64,000 nucleotides of DNA, from assembly GCA_965237895.1 (NCBI GenBank), contig CBDEGR010000002.1, forward strand, positions 1,550,001 to 1,614,000. The letters are read 5' to 3'. Positions 17,112 through 26,585 of the stretch are shown here, one piece after another (position 1 is the first letter of the stretch; each line of letters starts with the position of its first letter). The translations under genes and the position numbers were made by a program. This stretch comes from CBDEGR01 sp965237895. GTDB lineage: Bacteria > Acidobacteriota > Terriglobia > UBA7540 > JAPUME01. The notes under the pieces were generated by a model that was not told the origin of the DNA, made no database searches, and saw only the letters and a list, made by a program, of their open reading frames with translations.

Positions 17112-18152
17112 TTAACGGGCCACGCGGAGGCTTGCCCCTTTCAACAGGGATTCCACCTCGGCGCGCGTCGCCCAGCAGAAGTCGCCCGGGTTCGAGTGCT
17201 TCAGGGCGGAGAAGGCGTTCCCGTAGCGTACGGCGGCTTCATAGGTCTTCTTTTCCAGGTAGCCGAAGATGAATCCGGCGCTGAAGGCGTCGCCGCCTCC
17301 CACGCGGTCCACCACTTCCAAGTCATATTTTACGTCGTCGTAGAATTTCCCGTCGGCGTAGGCGATGGCCGTCCAGGTGTTCCGCCACACCAAAGGATTT
17401 TCCCGCAAGGTGATGGCGACGGCTTTGAATTTGAATTTCTCATGGAGCTTGCGGGCCACTTCCTTATAGGCGTCCGCCCGGACTTCAGTAAATCCGGATT
17501 GTTTGCCGGTATCGTTGGTGGTATCAGGGGCTTTAATTTTAAAGACCGTGCTGGTATCTTCTTCCGTCGTGATGAGCACGTCGACCAGGGACATCAACGG
17601 CTCCTGGCAGGCTTGCGCCTCATCCGGCGTCCAGAGCTTGCCGCGATAGTTGAGGTCGTAGCTGGTGGGGACGCCCGCTTTCTTGGCGGCTTCGAGCGCC
17701 TCGCGGGTGACGGCGGCGGCTGAATCGCTCAATGCGGGGGTGATGCCGCTCACGTGGAACCACCTCGCGCCCTTGAAGGCGGCGGCCCAGTCAGCCTCGC
17801 CGGGCTGAATGCGGCTGATGGCAGAGTCGGCACGGTCATAGAGGACGGAGCTGGCGCGCGGGGCGGCGCCGAATTCGACAAAATAGAGCCCCAGGCGGCT
17901 CTTGTCCGCCCAGACGACGTGCGAGGTATCCACCCCGGCTTGGCGCGCCCGATTCTCCAGCATTCGGCCGAGAGGATTGTTCGGCAGCCGAGAGACCCAG
18001 GCGCTGGTCAGACCCAGGCGGCAGACACCGGCAGCGACGTTTAGCTCGCCCCCACCCACTTGCACGTCCAGGCTGGTCGTCTGCTCGAGGCGCATAAAAT
18101 CCGGCGGCACAAGCCGTATCATGGCTTCCCCAAAAGTGACGACATCGGGCAT
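17112..18152 (-). CDS. kdgK: 2-keto-3-deoxygluconate kinase, PfkB family
   Basis: 346 residues from ATG 18152 (MPDVVTFGEAMIRLVPP). The open upstream part is a Pro/Gly-rich stretch without homology. PfkB signatures: GGGELNVAAGVCRLG near residue 33 and VDRVGGGDAFSAGF near 300, with the catalytic Asp of GGGD. The sugar-binding region FGAAPRASSVLYDRADSAIS fits KDG kinases. It phosphorylates KDG to KDPG with ATP. The region around residues 205-225 (APDTTNDTGKQSG) is an insertion relative to short kinases. Confidence 0.88.
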   Translation of the reverse strand: MPDVVTFGEAMIRLVPPDFMRLEQTTSLDVQVGGGELNVAAGVCRLGLTSAWVSRLPNNPLGRMLENRARQAGVDTSHVVWADKSRLGLYFVEFGAAPRASSVLYDRADSAISRIQPGEADWAAAFKGARWFHVSGITPALSDSAAAVTREALEAAKKAGVPTSYDLNYRGKLWTPDEAQACQEPLMSLVDVLITTEEDTSTVFKIKAPDTTNDTGKQSGFTEVRADAYKEVARKLHEKFKFKAVAITLRENPLVWRNTWTAIAYADGKFYDDVKYDLEVVDRVGGGDAFSAGFIFGYLEKKTYEAAVRYGNAFSALKHSNPGDFCWATRAEVESLLKGASLRVAR

Positions 18153-18400
18153 TCCCGTTGTTCCTCCAAAGGCCGGCGGGGGCGGTGGATCTTCTCCAGG
18201 GTTACGGTTCCTCCCCGGAGGCGAACCATGAGAATCGCTTGCAGAATGGTCTATATTGCCATACATAAGAGGGAGAAGTCCCTGGAAAATTCAACCCTTG
18301 TTTGACCGAGGGGGGCATAGCGGCGTGTGGACCGATTTAAACGGCTCAGGAACGCGGGGCGGGAGTGGGGCTTATCTTCTTTTGAGGGAGGGTTGTGGTA

Positions 18401-19162
18401 ATGCGAAGATTCTCATACCTAGGGAGTGTAAGTCGGTGGGGTTCGCGCAACCGAGCGCTGGTTTTGACGGCCGCGACGTTGTGGGTTGCGGCGGGTCTGG
18501 TGGCGTGCGCCGCTCCGGAAAGCCAGGCGCCGGAGGCGACCGCGCCGGAAGCAACGTCTGCTGAGGAGGGCGAGTGGGTGTCGGTGTTTAACGGAAAAGA
18601 CCTCACCGGCTGGGAGTTGGACGGGGCGGACGTCTGGAAAGTGGAAGACGGAGTGCTCGTCGCCCGCAGCACGGGGGGAGACGGGAGCACCCTATGGCAC
18701 GAGGGAGATTTTGAGAACTACGAAATCTCGACTACCTACAAACTGGAAGGGGAGAATGCCGACAGCGGCGTCTTCCTGGGAGGCACGGAATACCAGGTCC
18801 AGACGGGAATTTCCGGCAGCAGGAAGGTCAACTTGACCGGCTGCATCTACTATGGCGGGCCGGGCGAGGGGAAGGGAACCTATATCGGCGAGTACCCGAA
18901 ACCGGAAAAGAAAGTCCGCAAGGATGACTGGAACGATCTGCTGATCCGCGTCGAGGGCCAGCGCGTCCGGATTACCTTGAACGGGGAGGAAGTCCTCGAT
19001 TTCACCGAATCCGAGCCGACGCGGAAATTCGAGGCCGGCGGAAAAATCGGTCTGCAGTTGCACGGGAACCTAGTCATGAACGTGCACTTCCGCGAGATTC
19101 GCCTGAGAACTCTGTCAACTGAAGAAAAAATGGAGAGTGAAGAGGAAGAAGCTGCATCGTAA
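18401..19162 (+). CDS. DUF1080 (3-keto-disaccharide hydrolase domain) lipoprotein
   Basis: 254 residues. ATG 18401 follows GAGGGAGGG; GTG 18395 is an alternative. A hydrophobic N terminus ends in the lipobox LVAC (residues about 33-36), so it is a lipoprotein. The concanavalin-like DUF1080 domain has SVFNGKDLTGWEL, a DGVLVARSTGG block, SGVFLGGTEYQVQ, a CIYYGGPGEGKG loop, DDWNDLLIRVEGQRV and a KIGLQLHG closing strand. Known members bind or hydrolyse 3-keto-glycosides or other sugars on the cell surface. A decayed copy follows directly. Confidence 0.85.
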   Translation: MRRFSYLGSVSRWGSRNRALVLTAATLWVAAGLVACAAPESQAPEATAPEATSAEEGEWVSVFNGKDLTGWELDGADVWKVEDGVLVARSTGGDGSTLWHEGDFENYEISTTYKLEGENADSGVFLGGTEYQVQTGISGSRKVNLTGCIYYGGPGEGKGTYIGEYPKPEKKVRKDDWNDLLIRVEGQRVRITLNGEEVLDFTESEPTRKFEAGGKIGLQLHGNLVMNVHFREIRLRTLSTEEKMESEEEEAAS

Positions 19163-19171
19163 GGATAAGTG

Positions 19172-19522
19172 GTGAAGAAGAATTCTTACCGGTGCGGCGT
19201 GGGAAGGCCGAGGTGGATGCTCTGTCTCTCTCTGCTGCTGGTTTCGACGGCGTTGGCGGGACGCAACTGTTTGTAGAACAGCCGACTGCTCCTTCCGCAG
19301 AGTCCTCTCCAGGGACTGAGCGGAATATCCCTGTTGAACGGAAAAGACTTCACCGGCTGGCGGCTGGAAGGTGCTGATGTCTGGAAAGTGGAAGAAGGCG
19401 CGACCGTTGCCACCCGCAGCGGAGTCTTTTTCAACGACGACGGCCATCAGGTCCCGTTGGGCGTTTCCGGGAGGTTCGTGTTCGGGGGATTGAGCCCTGG
19501 AGGAGTTCTCCGGCAACCCTAA
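19172..19522 (+). pseudogene. second, decayed DUF1080 gene
   Basis: A GTG at 19172 opens a clear signal peptide (MLCLSLLLVSTALAG) and stops at TAG after about 35 codons. A different frame then continues with LLNGKDFTGWRLEGADVWKVEEG, nearly the same words as the upstream paralogue, and ends at 19522 long before the domain is complete. Tandem duplication followed by loss is the simplest reading. Its 3' end overlaps the UxaA stop region by 4 bp. Confidence 0.7.
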
Positions 19523-21105
19523 AGCGTCGGCCAGAGGGATTCCCAGATTTTGAACTCATGGTGGAAGCCGGACTGTTCCGCTTTAGTGTATTTGCGCCCC
19601 GAGGCCACGTCCAGAATTTCTTGCAGCAGACTTTTGCCGACTTGGCGTGTGCTCTCTTTTCCGTCGAGGATGGTGCCGGCGTTGAGGTCGATGTCGCTGT
19701 TCACGCGGGCGAGGGCGGAATTCGAGGAGACTTTGATGACCGGTCCCAGCGCGCAGCCGATGCCGGTACCCAGACCCGTGGTGAAGACGGACACCTGGGC
19801 GCCGCTTAGGAAGAGCGCGGAGGTGGAGACCGGGTCATATCCGGGGGTGTAGAGAACGTAGAGCCCTTTCCGCTCGCCCAGCCATTCACCGTAATCAAGC
19901 AGGTCCTCCACAATCGAGGTCCCGGCCTTCGCTTTCACGCCGCTCGATTTCAGGAAAATGTTGTAGAGCCCGCCCTGAATATTTCCCGGTGAGGGATTTT
20001 CCCGGAAGTCGTCGCCGAACATCTTTACATACTTTTCATACTGTTTCAGCGCCTGCATCAACTTTCTGCCGATCTTTTTTGTGCGGGCGCGCTCGGCCAG
20101 GCTGATCATCGCGCCGCCTTGAAGTTCGGGAATCTCCGGCAGCAGAACCGCCCCGCCGCCTTGGACCGTAAGATCGGCGGCCACCCCCAGTGCGGGATTG
20201 GCCGTCAATCCGGACCAGCGGTCCGAGCCTCCGCATTTGGTTCCCAAAATTAATTTTTCAATCGGCTGCGGAGTCCGCTCGAATCGGTTGGCGTATTCGA
20301 GCAGGCCTTCCATTGCCAGCAAACCGCGTTCGACGGTCCTCTTACTTCCGCCGCTGGCCTGGATTCCAAGATTTACGACGCGCTGAGGGTAGGAGGGAAC
20401 CGTCGTTTGGAAGATCGGCGCGGAGCATTCAACGCACGTTTTCCCGCAACCGAGGTCCGGGTAGAGAACCGAGCCGAGATTCGGGTGCCGAAGGGTGTTG
20501 GTGAGCAGCCGGTTCAACAGGTCCAGCGCCCGCCCGTCCGGCATGCCGCAGCCGGATTCTTGCACGACGGGTACGACCCCGTCCACATTCGGATATTTAT
20601 CCCGAGAATATATTTCTCGCATCGCCCGGAAGGCGATTTCCCGCGTCTCCGTCGAAGAGCACATTCCGGAGTTGACGACGCCCACATAATTCCTCGCCCC
20701 GACGCTGCCGTCCGGGCGGAGGTACCCGTCAAAGGTCAGCGAGGAGATCTCTGGAGAGAGGGGCGGGCGCCGGGGATTGTCGCGAAACTTCGCCTGAAGT
20801 CTGGGTAAACGGTTGATGAGATTTTCCCGGCTGATCGGCTCCCCCGGGCTTACGTTGCGTCTCGCTACACCGACCGGGTCGCCGAGGGAGAGAAAGGGCT
20901 TGCCTTTTGAAATCCTCTTGAGGGCGAAGCTCTGTCCGTGCAGAACGAGTCCTGTGGTTCGAATCGATTGGGACCGGCCACCGTTCGCATTCGAGTTGGG
21001 AAGGAGGACTGTGCTGGGGCTGATCGAGGGGGCGCGACAGACGGCGACATTGTCCTTTTTCGGATTCCCTACGACGGCAACGTCGTGAAGATTGTATTTT
21101 TCCAT
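19519..21105 (-). CDS. uxaA: UxaA-type altronate/galactarate dehydratase
   Basis: 528 residues. The N-terminal SAF-type domain (to about residue 100, DNVAVCRAP and KGKPFLSLGDPVG) is followed by the GarD/UxaA catalytic region: GARNYVGVVNSGMCSSTE, VPVVQESGCGM, YPDLGCGKTCVEC and LGTKCGGSDRWSGLTANPALG. These Cys-containing loops are where the Fe2+ is held. The enzyme dehydrates altronate (or a related aldonate/aldarate) to 2-keto-3-deoxygluconate, feeding KdgK and Eda encoded 1.4 kb away. Gene order is not a strict operon because a plus-strand DUF1080 lies between. The exact substrate within the family is not certain. Confidence 0.85.
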   Translation of the reverse strand: MEKYNLHDVAVVGNPKKDNVAVCRAPSISPSTVLLPNSNANGGRSQSIRTTGLVLHGQSFALKRISKGKPFLSLGDPVGVARRNVSPGEPISRENLINRLPRLQAKFRDNPRRPPLSPEISSLTFDGYLRPDGSVGARNYVGVVNSGMCSSTETREIAFRAMREIYSRDKYPNVDGVVPVVQESGCGMPDGRALDLLNRLLTNTLRHPNLGSVLYPDLGCGKTCVECSAPIFQTTVPSYPQRVVNLGIQASGGSKRTVERGLLAMEGLLEYANRFERTPQPIEKLILGTKCGGSDRWSGLTANPALGVAADLTVQGGGAVLLPEIPELQGGAMISLAERARTKKIGRKLMQALKQYEKYVKMFGDDFRENPSPGNIQGGLYNIFLKSSGVKAKAGTSIVEDLLDYGEWLGERKGLYVLYTPGYDPVSTSALFLSGAQVSVFTTGLGTGIGCALGPVIKVSSNSALARVNSDIDLNAGTILDGKESTRQVGKSLLQEILDVASGRKYTKAEQSGFHHEFKIWESLWPTL

Positions 21106-21190
21106 CGATGAAACCCCGGGTCAAAAAGAGCGTAACAATTTTGCAAGGGAGGACAAGCGGGAAAATCATTTTTCCTGCTTGAAAAACTGG

Positions 21191-21262
<72 letters not shown>

Positions 21263-21559
21263 TCTTCGTTTATTTTTGTACTGAACTGAACACAAATGGC
21301 TTAGTCTTATAGAAAGCTGTCTATTAAATTTACACTGTCTATCTCTTGCCCCATGGTCTGGCTGAAAAATAGACGGTAAATTAGACAATATGCCAGCCTG
21401 AGAAGGTAATTCCCAACCTGCACCAGTTTAGCACAAAGTCGATCCCAGTTTGTGAAACGCTATGCCGCGAAGTAAAAGCCGTCCCGAGGGAGGGTATGCT
21501 AGTGTCGGTGTCGCTCAGCTCCTGTTGGAGGGGACGCCACTACGCAAGCGTGCGCCCGA
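21263..21559. other. AT-rich region upstream of tRNA-Gly
   Basis: About 300 bp between the tRNA and the helix-turn-helix remnant. It should hold the tRNA promoter on the minus strand. No gene is recognisable; its AT content is higher than the flanks, compatible with the edge of an inserted element. Confidence 0.35.
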
Positions 21560-21765
21560 TCATTTTTGGGATTTCGGTTGGAAACGATGCTCTCGAATCC
21601 ATTCGAGAATCTCCGACTTGAGGAAGCGAATGTTCGACTGGATGCGAATATAGGGAATAAGTCCTCGCTGCACGTAGCTATAGATCGTCTTCACATCGAT
21701 TCTCAACAGCGATTCCACTTCCTTTTCTGTAAGCAGTTCCTTGGAGTTGTTGCCCCCCTCCTCCC
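21560..21765 (-). pseudogene. excisionase-type (MerR-like) helix-turn-helix DNA-binding remnant
   Basis: The minus frame ending TGA at 21560-21562 reads KELLTEKEVESLLRIDVKT, then IYSYVQRGLIPYIR and FLKSEILEWIREHRF. This is the winged-helix excisionase/HTH_17 fold with its KTIYSYVxRGxIP recognition helix. About 65 residues are open but there is no ATG, GTG or TTG before the domain; upstream the frame runs into the end of the hydantoinase fragment. Either the start was lost at the junction or an unusual start is used. Such proteins regulate excision or transcription of mobile elements. Confidence 0.6.
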
Positions 21766-22484
21766 TTAAAGGGTGCCGTTCATTCCGAGTTCTTGAAAAT
21801 CACTTGAAAGGCGCTGGAGGTACCGGTCCATGAGCGGCATCACGTAGGCATTCAGCACGCTTGTGCTCGTTCGCTCATACTCTCTCACTCCCTCGATACA
21901 TCGCTGGAGATACAAAGATAAGGAACATGGCCGTCGCCGGACCTCCTCGGGTAAGCGTCAATCAGGTCTCGCGCCCGTTTTTCGTTGGCGGGATTCCGAA
22001 AACTGTTGATGAAGCAGATGGCTACTCCCTTCACCCCTTGGCGAAGCAGAGTCTGGTAGGCCTCCCTGAGCTGCTTCGGATCGATTTCGCGGTAAATTCG
22101 GCCGTCCGTCAGCGTGCGTTCCTTCACCTCGAGTCGCCGCTCTCTGGGGATGAAGGGTTCGGGTTTCCTGTACCGGAGATTGAAAATATCCCTTCGATTC
22201 GATCTCTGTAAGGCGAGGATGTCGCGGAATCCCTCGGTTGTGATAAGGCCGATTTTCGCGCCCTTCCTTTGGAGAATCGCGTTGATGACGAGGGTCTGGC
22301 CATGAAGAAGCTGGCTTACGTGCTTCGCATCGACCTTGCTGAGCTCAAAAACCTTTGCGACGCACTGATCCAGATCATTCAGCGTAACCTGCGCCTTAGA
22401 CCAGAAGGTCTCGCCCTTTTCTTCGTCCCAAGCGACGAGGTCAACAAAGCCGCCCCCGATATCGATGGCAACTTTCAGGCTCAT
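21766..22484 (-). pseudogene. truncated hydantoinase/oxoprolinase (HyuA-type) N-terminal region
   Basis: Starts MSLKVAIDIGGGFVDL with the actin-fold phosphate loop and runs through LLHGQTLVINAILQRKGAKIGLIT, FNLRYRKPEPFIPRE and GVAICFINSFRNP. It stops at 21885; a +1 frame then continues VREYERTSTSVLNAYVMP and DRYLQRLSS and ends at TAA 21766. Complete family members have about 680 residues; this has about 235, so the catalytic core is missing. The break point abuts the helix-turn-helix remnant. Confidence 0.78.
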
Positions 22485-22623
22485 TTCCGTTTCTCACCCT
22501 GCAAGGAAGACGGCCTTACGAATCTTTGGCGCGGACACAAGGAACGGTTCTCTCCCGAAAAAAGACTCGGGGAGCGGTCCGTCGTCATTAACCTTACGGC
22601 GAGATATGTTTTCCTGCCCGGAA

Positions 22624-23862
22624 TTACTCGGCGGGTCGGGCGGAGAATTTCAGGACCGTGCGGGATTCATACGTTTCGCCCGGCCTTAGGATGCAGGAAG
22701 GAAAGTCGGGTTGGTTGGGCGAATCCGGATAATGCTGCGTCTCCAGGCAGAGTCCCGTGCGCCGTTCGTACGGCTGTCCCGTCTTTCCGGTGACGGTTCC
22801 GTCCAGGAAGTTGCCCGAATAAAACTGCACGCCCGGCTCCGTCGTGTGGACTTCCATAACGCGCCCCGTCGTCGGCGCATAGAGGCGGGCCGCAAGCGAC
22901 AATCCTTCGCCTTCCCGGCTGATCACGAAATTGTGATCATAACCGCCTCCGAAATAAAGTTGCTCATCTTCCTGATCGATGCGGGCCCCGATCGCCGTCG
23001 GCTCGGTAAAATCCATCTTGGTCCCTGCGACGCTGCGGATTTCCCCCGTCGGAATCAGGGTTTCATCCACCGGCGTGAAGTGGCCGGCCTTGAGCATGAG
23101 TTCATGACCGAGGATGTCGCCCTTGCCGTCTCCGGCCAGGTTGAAATAACTGTGCTGCGTAAGGTTAACCGGAGTCGCAATGTCGGTGGTGGCGTGGTAA
23201 TCGAAGATGAGATCGTCTTGAGGGGTCAGCGTGTAGGTGATTTTCATCGCCAGGTTGCCCGGGTATCCTTCTTCCCCGTCGGGGCTTGTGTAGCTGAACC
23301 TCACCCCGGCCCCTTCCTCGCTGTCAAAAGCCTCCCCCTGCCAGACGATTTTGTCGAACCCTTTGATTCCGCCATGCAAATGGTTCGGGCCGTTGTTGAC
23401 CGCCAACGTGTATTCTGTGCCGTCCAGAGTGAATTTCCCCTTGGCGATCCGATTCCCGTAGCGCCCGACGATGGCCCCGAAATAAGGGGTTCCCTTCAGG
23501 TAGCCTTCCAGCGTATCGCAGCCCAATGCGATGTCATCGAATCGGCCGTCCCGGTCCGGAACCCGCAACGAGACGATGATCCCTCCATAATTGATCGCGC
23601 GCACCTCGACCCCGTTCGCATTCCTAAGCGTGTACACGTCGACGGCTTCGCCTTCCGGCGTCGTGCCGAATTTCTCTTTCCCCACCAGTTGGGCCTCTTT
23701 CTCCGATTCCGACGGCCCACAGGCAAACCCCACTAGAAGGGCCACGAGGCAAACCCCCACCTTGAGCCAGGCTCGATGCCTCCCGGGCGTTACAACGAAT
23801 GCGCCTCGGCCGACAAAATCTCTATCTCGAATTACCACCCCTGATGAATTGAAGTATCGCAT
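22624..23862 (-). CDS. galM: aldose 1-epimerase (mutarotase), lipoprotein
   Basis: 412 residues. A hydrophobic segment ends in LVGFAC (about residue 48), a lipobox, so the enzyme is envelope-anchored; the real start may be one of the later codons, since the first 30 residues look like leader. The GalM domain is complete: INYGGIIVSLRVPDRDG, VGRYGNRIAKGKF, NNGPNHLHGGIKGFDK with a catalytic-site His, HSYFNLAG with the second His, and the base Glu in LCLETQHYPDSPNQP. It interconverts alpha and beta anomers of aldohexoses. It fits the nearby sugar catabolic genes. Confidence 0.9.
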   Translation of the reverse strand: MRYFNSSGVVIRDRDFVGRGAFVVTPGRHRAWLKVGVCLVALLVGFACGPSESEKEAQLVGKEKFGTTPEGEAVDVYTLRNANGVEVRAINYGGIIVSLRVPDRDGRFDDIALGCDTLEGYLKGTPYFGAIVGRYGNRIAKGKFTLDGTEYTLAVNNGPNHLHGGIKGFDKIVWQGEAFDSEEGAGVRFSYTSPDGEEGYPGNLAMKITYTLTPQDDLIFDYHATTDIATPVNLTQHSYFNLAGDGKGDILGHELMLKAGHFTPVDETLIPTGEIRSVAGTKMDFTEPTAIGARIDQEDEQLYFGGGYDHNFVISREGEGLSLAARLYAPTTGRVMEVHTTEPGVQFYSGNFLDGTVTGKTGQPYERRTGLCLETQHYPDSPNQPDFPSCILRPGETYESRTVLKFSARPAE

Positions 23863-25121
23863 TCGATAGCCATCCTTTCCAACTTATTGCCGTAATTTTC
23901 TCGGCAATCCTATTCCCTTTCCCGCTCTGTGGCTTCGCCCTCCACGCAACCGCTCAAGCACTTGGAGATGAATTGAAGGAGGTATTAACCTATCATGGGT
24001 TTCCTGTTCCCCTCTGAAAAATAAATATGCAGAACCCCGGGTGAATTTCCAGAAAAGGATCACTTTGATAGCAAGCGATAAAACATCATACTGCCCCAAC
24101 GGTTGGACGTATTTCGCCCCCCTACATCACTTCATAAAGAGGAATAGAATCGAAATCCTGCTTCCCCGCCGACTTCCTTATTCCCTGTCGGCAAATTTCC
24201 GAATCATAGGTTTCCCAAAGGCCCTAGCGGGCCTTGACCAGATGTCCGAGGTGTTGTCCGAGGAGGGGGGACCCATGGGACATGGTTTCAGAGCCCTCAC
24301 CAAAAAATTTCATCACCGGGCGTGTAGCAGGTGCATCGTGGGCTGGTGGAGAGGTGACAGGGGAGGTGTGGTTATCTGTAGCGTGGTGAGGCGCGGTAGG
24401 GTTACGGCGGGAAATTCATCCGCCGCAGGAGGTCTTGGAAGCGCGGGCGGAGGCTATTCCCCGGCCCGCACCCCTGACCGCCGCACAAGTTGAGCTGAAG
24501 AAGTTTTTGCCTCTACTTGGGCGTCGCAGGCTTCTCAACTGGACAAGGAAATGCCTCGCGGAGTGCTACGATGAACATGCGGGAAGTCAACAAAATGTTA
24601 AGAAGTGGGTTTTCTTCGACCTCACGGCGAAGGTACTTTACACTGGCATCTACACGCCGGATCGGTATTTCAGGGAGCCGAGTAATGGGCAGGGGATATG
24701 ACTTACGGTCCCTCGCTGGCTCCCACCCTCAAAACCAACTGTTCGGGTTGCGCGGCCGTGTAAAGTTCTTTTTCCACTTCGCGTGCGTCCTCAAAGCGAA
24801 TTGCTCCTGGCTGGTCAAAACAGCTACATTCGCTTTCGTTCGCTCTGGAGGTTTCGGGCGGCTCAGGAGAATGTATCGGAGACAATCGAGGGCGTGGTCA
24901 TCGAACCTCGCTACCGACGCGAAGTATTCCGACGTTGTCTCGGCGCACGAGAAGATTCTTCGTGAAGATTACGAGGCCAGGTTCATCCTGGCGACGCATT
25001 TCGACCGCTACTAAAGCGCAAACCAACCCGACGAGATCTTAGGTGCGCCAGCCAGGGCTGGATGGCCAACCGGTCCACTCCCTTTGGTCGTGGCTCAGTA
25101 TGCAGCTCCGTGCGGTCCCCC
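23863..25121. other. 1.26 kb without an identifiable gene
   Basis: Several medium frames exist on both strands (for example 24517-25014 plus, 24703-24885 minus) but none carries a recognised motif. An inverted repeat ATTGCCG/CGGCAAT is near 23886-23908. On the minus strand about 24436-24404 encodes FQDLLRRMNFPP then stop, nearly the same peptide as one encoded at about 39594-39565, so at least part of the region is a decayed gene tail. Confidence 0.4.
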
Positions 25122-26585
25122 TCACGCGATCACTTCTGTGATCACGCGTCCGCCGGTGTCGGTCAGCTTCTTGTAGCGGCCTTCGTGGAGAAATGTCATG
25201 CGGTTCTGGTCCAGTCCCATCAGATGCAGGATGGTGGCGTGGATGTCGCGCACGGGGATCTCCTCGCCGGCGGAGCGGACGGAGAAATCGTCGGTTTCAC
25301 CAAAGGTCGCGCCGGGTTTCACGTCCCCGCCGGCCATCCAGACAACGAGGCCATATTGATTGTGGTCCCGGCCAGGGGTCTTCGTTACCAAGTTGTTGTC
25401 AAATGGTGTGCGGCCCATCTCCGAGGCCCAAACCACCAGCGTCTCCTCCAGTAGACCTCTTGATTTGAGGTCCTGGAGCAGGCCAGCCACCGGACGGTCC
25501 ACCTCCCGGCAGTGTTTCGGCAGGCGCTCTTTTATGTTGCCGTGATCGTCCCAGCGGTACGGGCCGGCGCCGTGGAGGACCTTGACAAACCGGACGCCGC
25601 GCTCAACCATGCGACGCGCCAGCAGGCATCGTCGGCCAAAAGGCTCGGAAACCGGGTCGTCCAGACCATAGAGTTTCCTTGTCGTCGCCGACTCCTCGGA
25701 GAGATCGACCAGCTCCGGAGCTTCGGTCTGCATCCGGAAGGCCAGTTCGTACGAATCGATGCGCGCTTCCAACTCGCTCGTGTCCGACCGCTCCGCCGCG
25801 TGCCGTTTGTTCAACCAGCGCAAAAGGTCGAGTTCCGATCGCTGCTCAGCCTCGGTGATTCCGGGGCGCCGGTGGAGGTCGACGATCGGCGTGTCGCCGG
25901 AACGGAAGAGGGTCCCCTGGAAGGCCGCGGGAAGATAGCCATTGCCCCAAACGCCTGCGCCGCCGATGGTGGCGCCGCGGTGATCGCCCATGACGATGAA
26001 GCCGGGCAGGTCCTGGTTCTCACTGCCGAGGCCATAGGTGATCCAGGCCCCGACCGACGCGCTGCCCGGAAACTGGCTGCCGGTGAGGGTATGGTAGACG
26101 GCCGGTCCGTGATTGTTGTTATCAACTTTGATCCCGTGAACGAAGGCCATGTCATCGACGCAACTCCCCAGGTTCGGGAGCAGCTCTGTCATCCAGCGGC
26201 CCGATTCCCCCTGCTGCTGGAAGCCCCAGTACGAGGGAATCACGCGGTTGGGGGCGGCGGCGAAGGTGGCGATCTCACCTACTGTACCTTGGGGCTGAGG
26301 GACCTGTTTGCCAGCGTACTTTTCCAGCGCCGGCTTGTATTCGAAGGTGTCCATCTGGCTGACGCCGCCTTCCATGAACAGGAAGATGCAGCTCTTGGCC
26401 TTGGCGGGCCGGTGCTGCGGCCGGACGGCCAGCGGGCGTTCATTGGTCGCCGCGGCGCTGGCGCCGGTGGCCAGGAGTGGCAGCAGCGCTAGCCCTCCCA
26501 ATCCCAGGTACGATTCAAACAGCAGCTCTCGCCGCGTCAGACGGCGTTGGCGAGTTTCAGCCATGATTTCCACCCTTTCATTCAA
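25122..26585 (-). CDS. DUF1501 protein (sulfatase/phosphatase-like fold), pair 1
   Basis: 487 residues. A twin-arginine-like N terminus (RRLTRRELL followed by a hydrophobic stretch) suggests export. The alkaline-phosphatase-like DUF1501 domain shows KSCIFLFMEGGVSQMDTF near residue 65, RWDDHGNIKERLPKHC near 345, the catalytic-region block VVWASEMGRTPF and GRDHNQYGLVVWMAGG, and IHATILHLMGLD near the end. The upstream PSD1 gene overlaps it by 8 bp, so the two are translationally coupled. The biochemical function of DUF1501/PSD1 pairs is not established; polymer or sulfated-glycan breakdown at the envelope is the usual suggestion. Confidence 0.88.
   Translation of the reverse strand: MNERVEIMAETRQRRLTRRELLFESYLGLGGLALLPLLATGASAAATNERPLAVRPQHRPAKAKSCIFLFMEGGVSQMDTFEYKPALEKYAGKQVPQPQGTVGEIATFAAAPNRVIPSYWGFQQQGESGRWMTELLPNLGSCVDDMAFVHGIKVDNNNHGPAVYHTLTGSQFPGSASVGAWITYGLGSENQDLPGFIVMGDHRGATIGGAGVWGNGYLPAAFQGTLFRSGDTPIVDLHRRPGITEAEQRSELDLLRWLNKRHAAERSDTSELEARIDSYELAFRMQTEAPELVDLSEESATTRKLYGLDDPVSEPFGRRCLLARRMVERGVRFVKVLHGAGPYRWDDHGNIKERLPKHCREVDRPVAGLLQDLKSRGLLEETLVVWASEMGRTPFDNNLVTKTPGRDHNQYGLVVWMAGGDVKPGATFGETDDFSVRSAGEEIPVRDIHATILHLMGLDQNRMTFLHEGRYKKLTDTGGRVITEVIA

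Noticed and set aside
22711..23736. 341-codon plus-strand frame
   Set aside because: Antisense shadow of the aldose 1-epimerase gene.
23886..23908. Inverted repeat ATTGCCG/CGGCAAT upstream of the epimerase gene
   Set aside because: Could be an operator or terminator, but there is no T-run, no regulator nearby and no second copy, so I do not list it as a site.
24703..25014. Frames on both strands in the 23.9-25.1 kb gap
   Set aside because: No recognised domain on either strand; overlapping frames in opposite directions suggest chance or decay.
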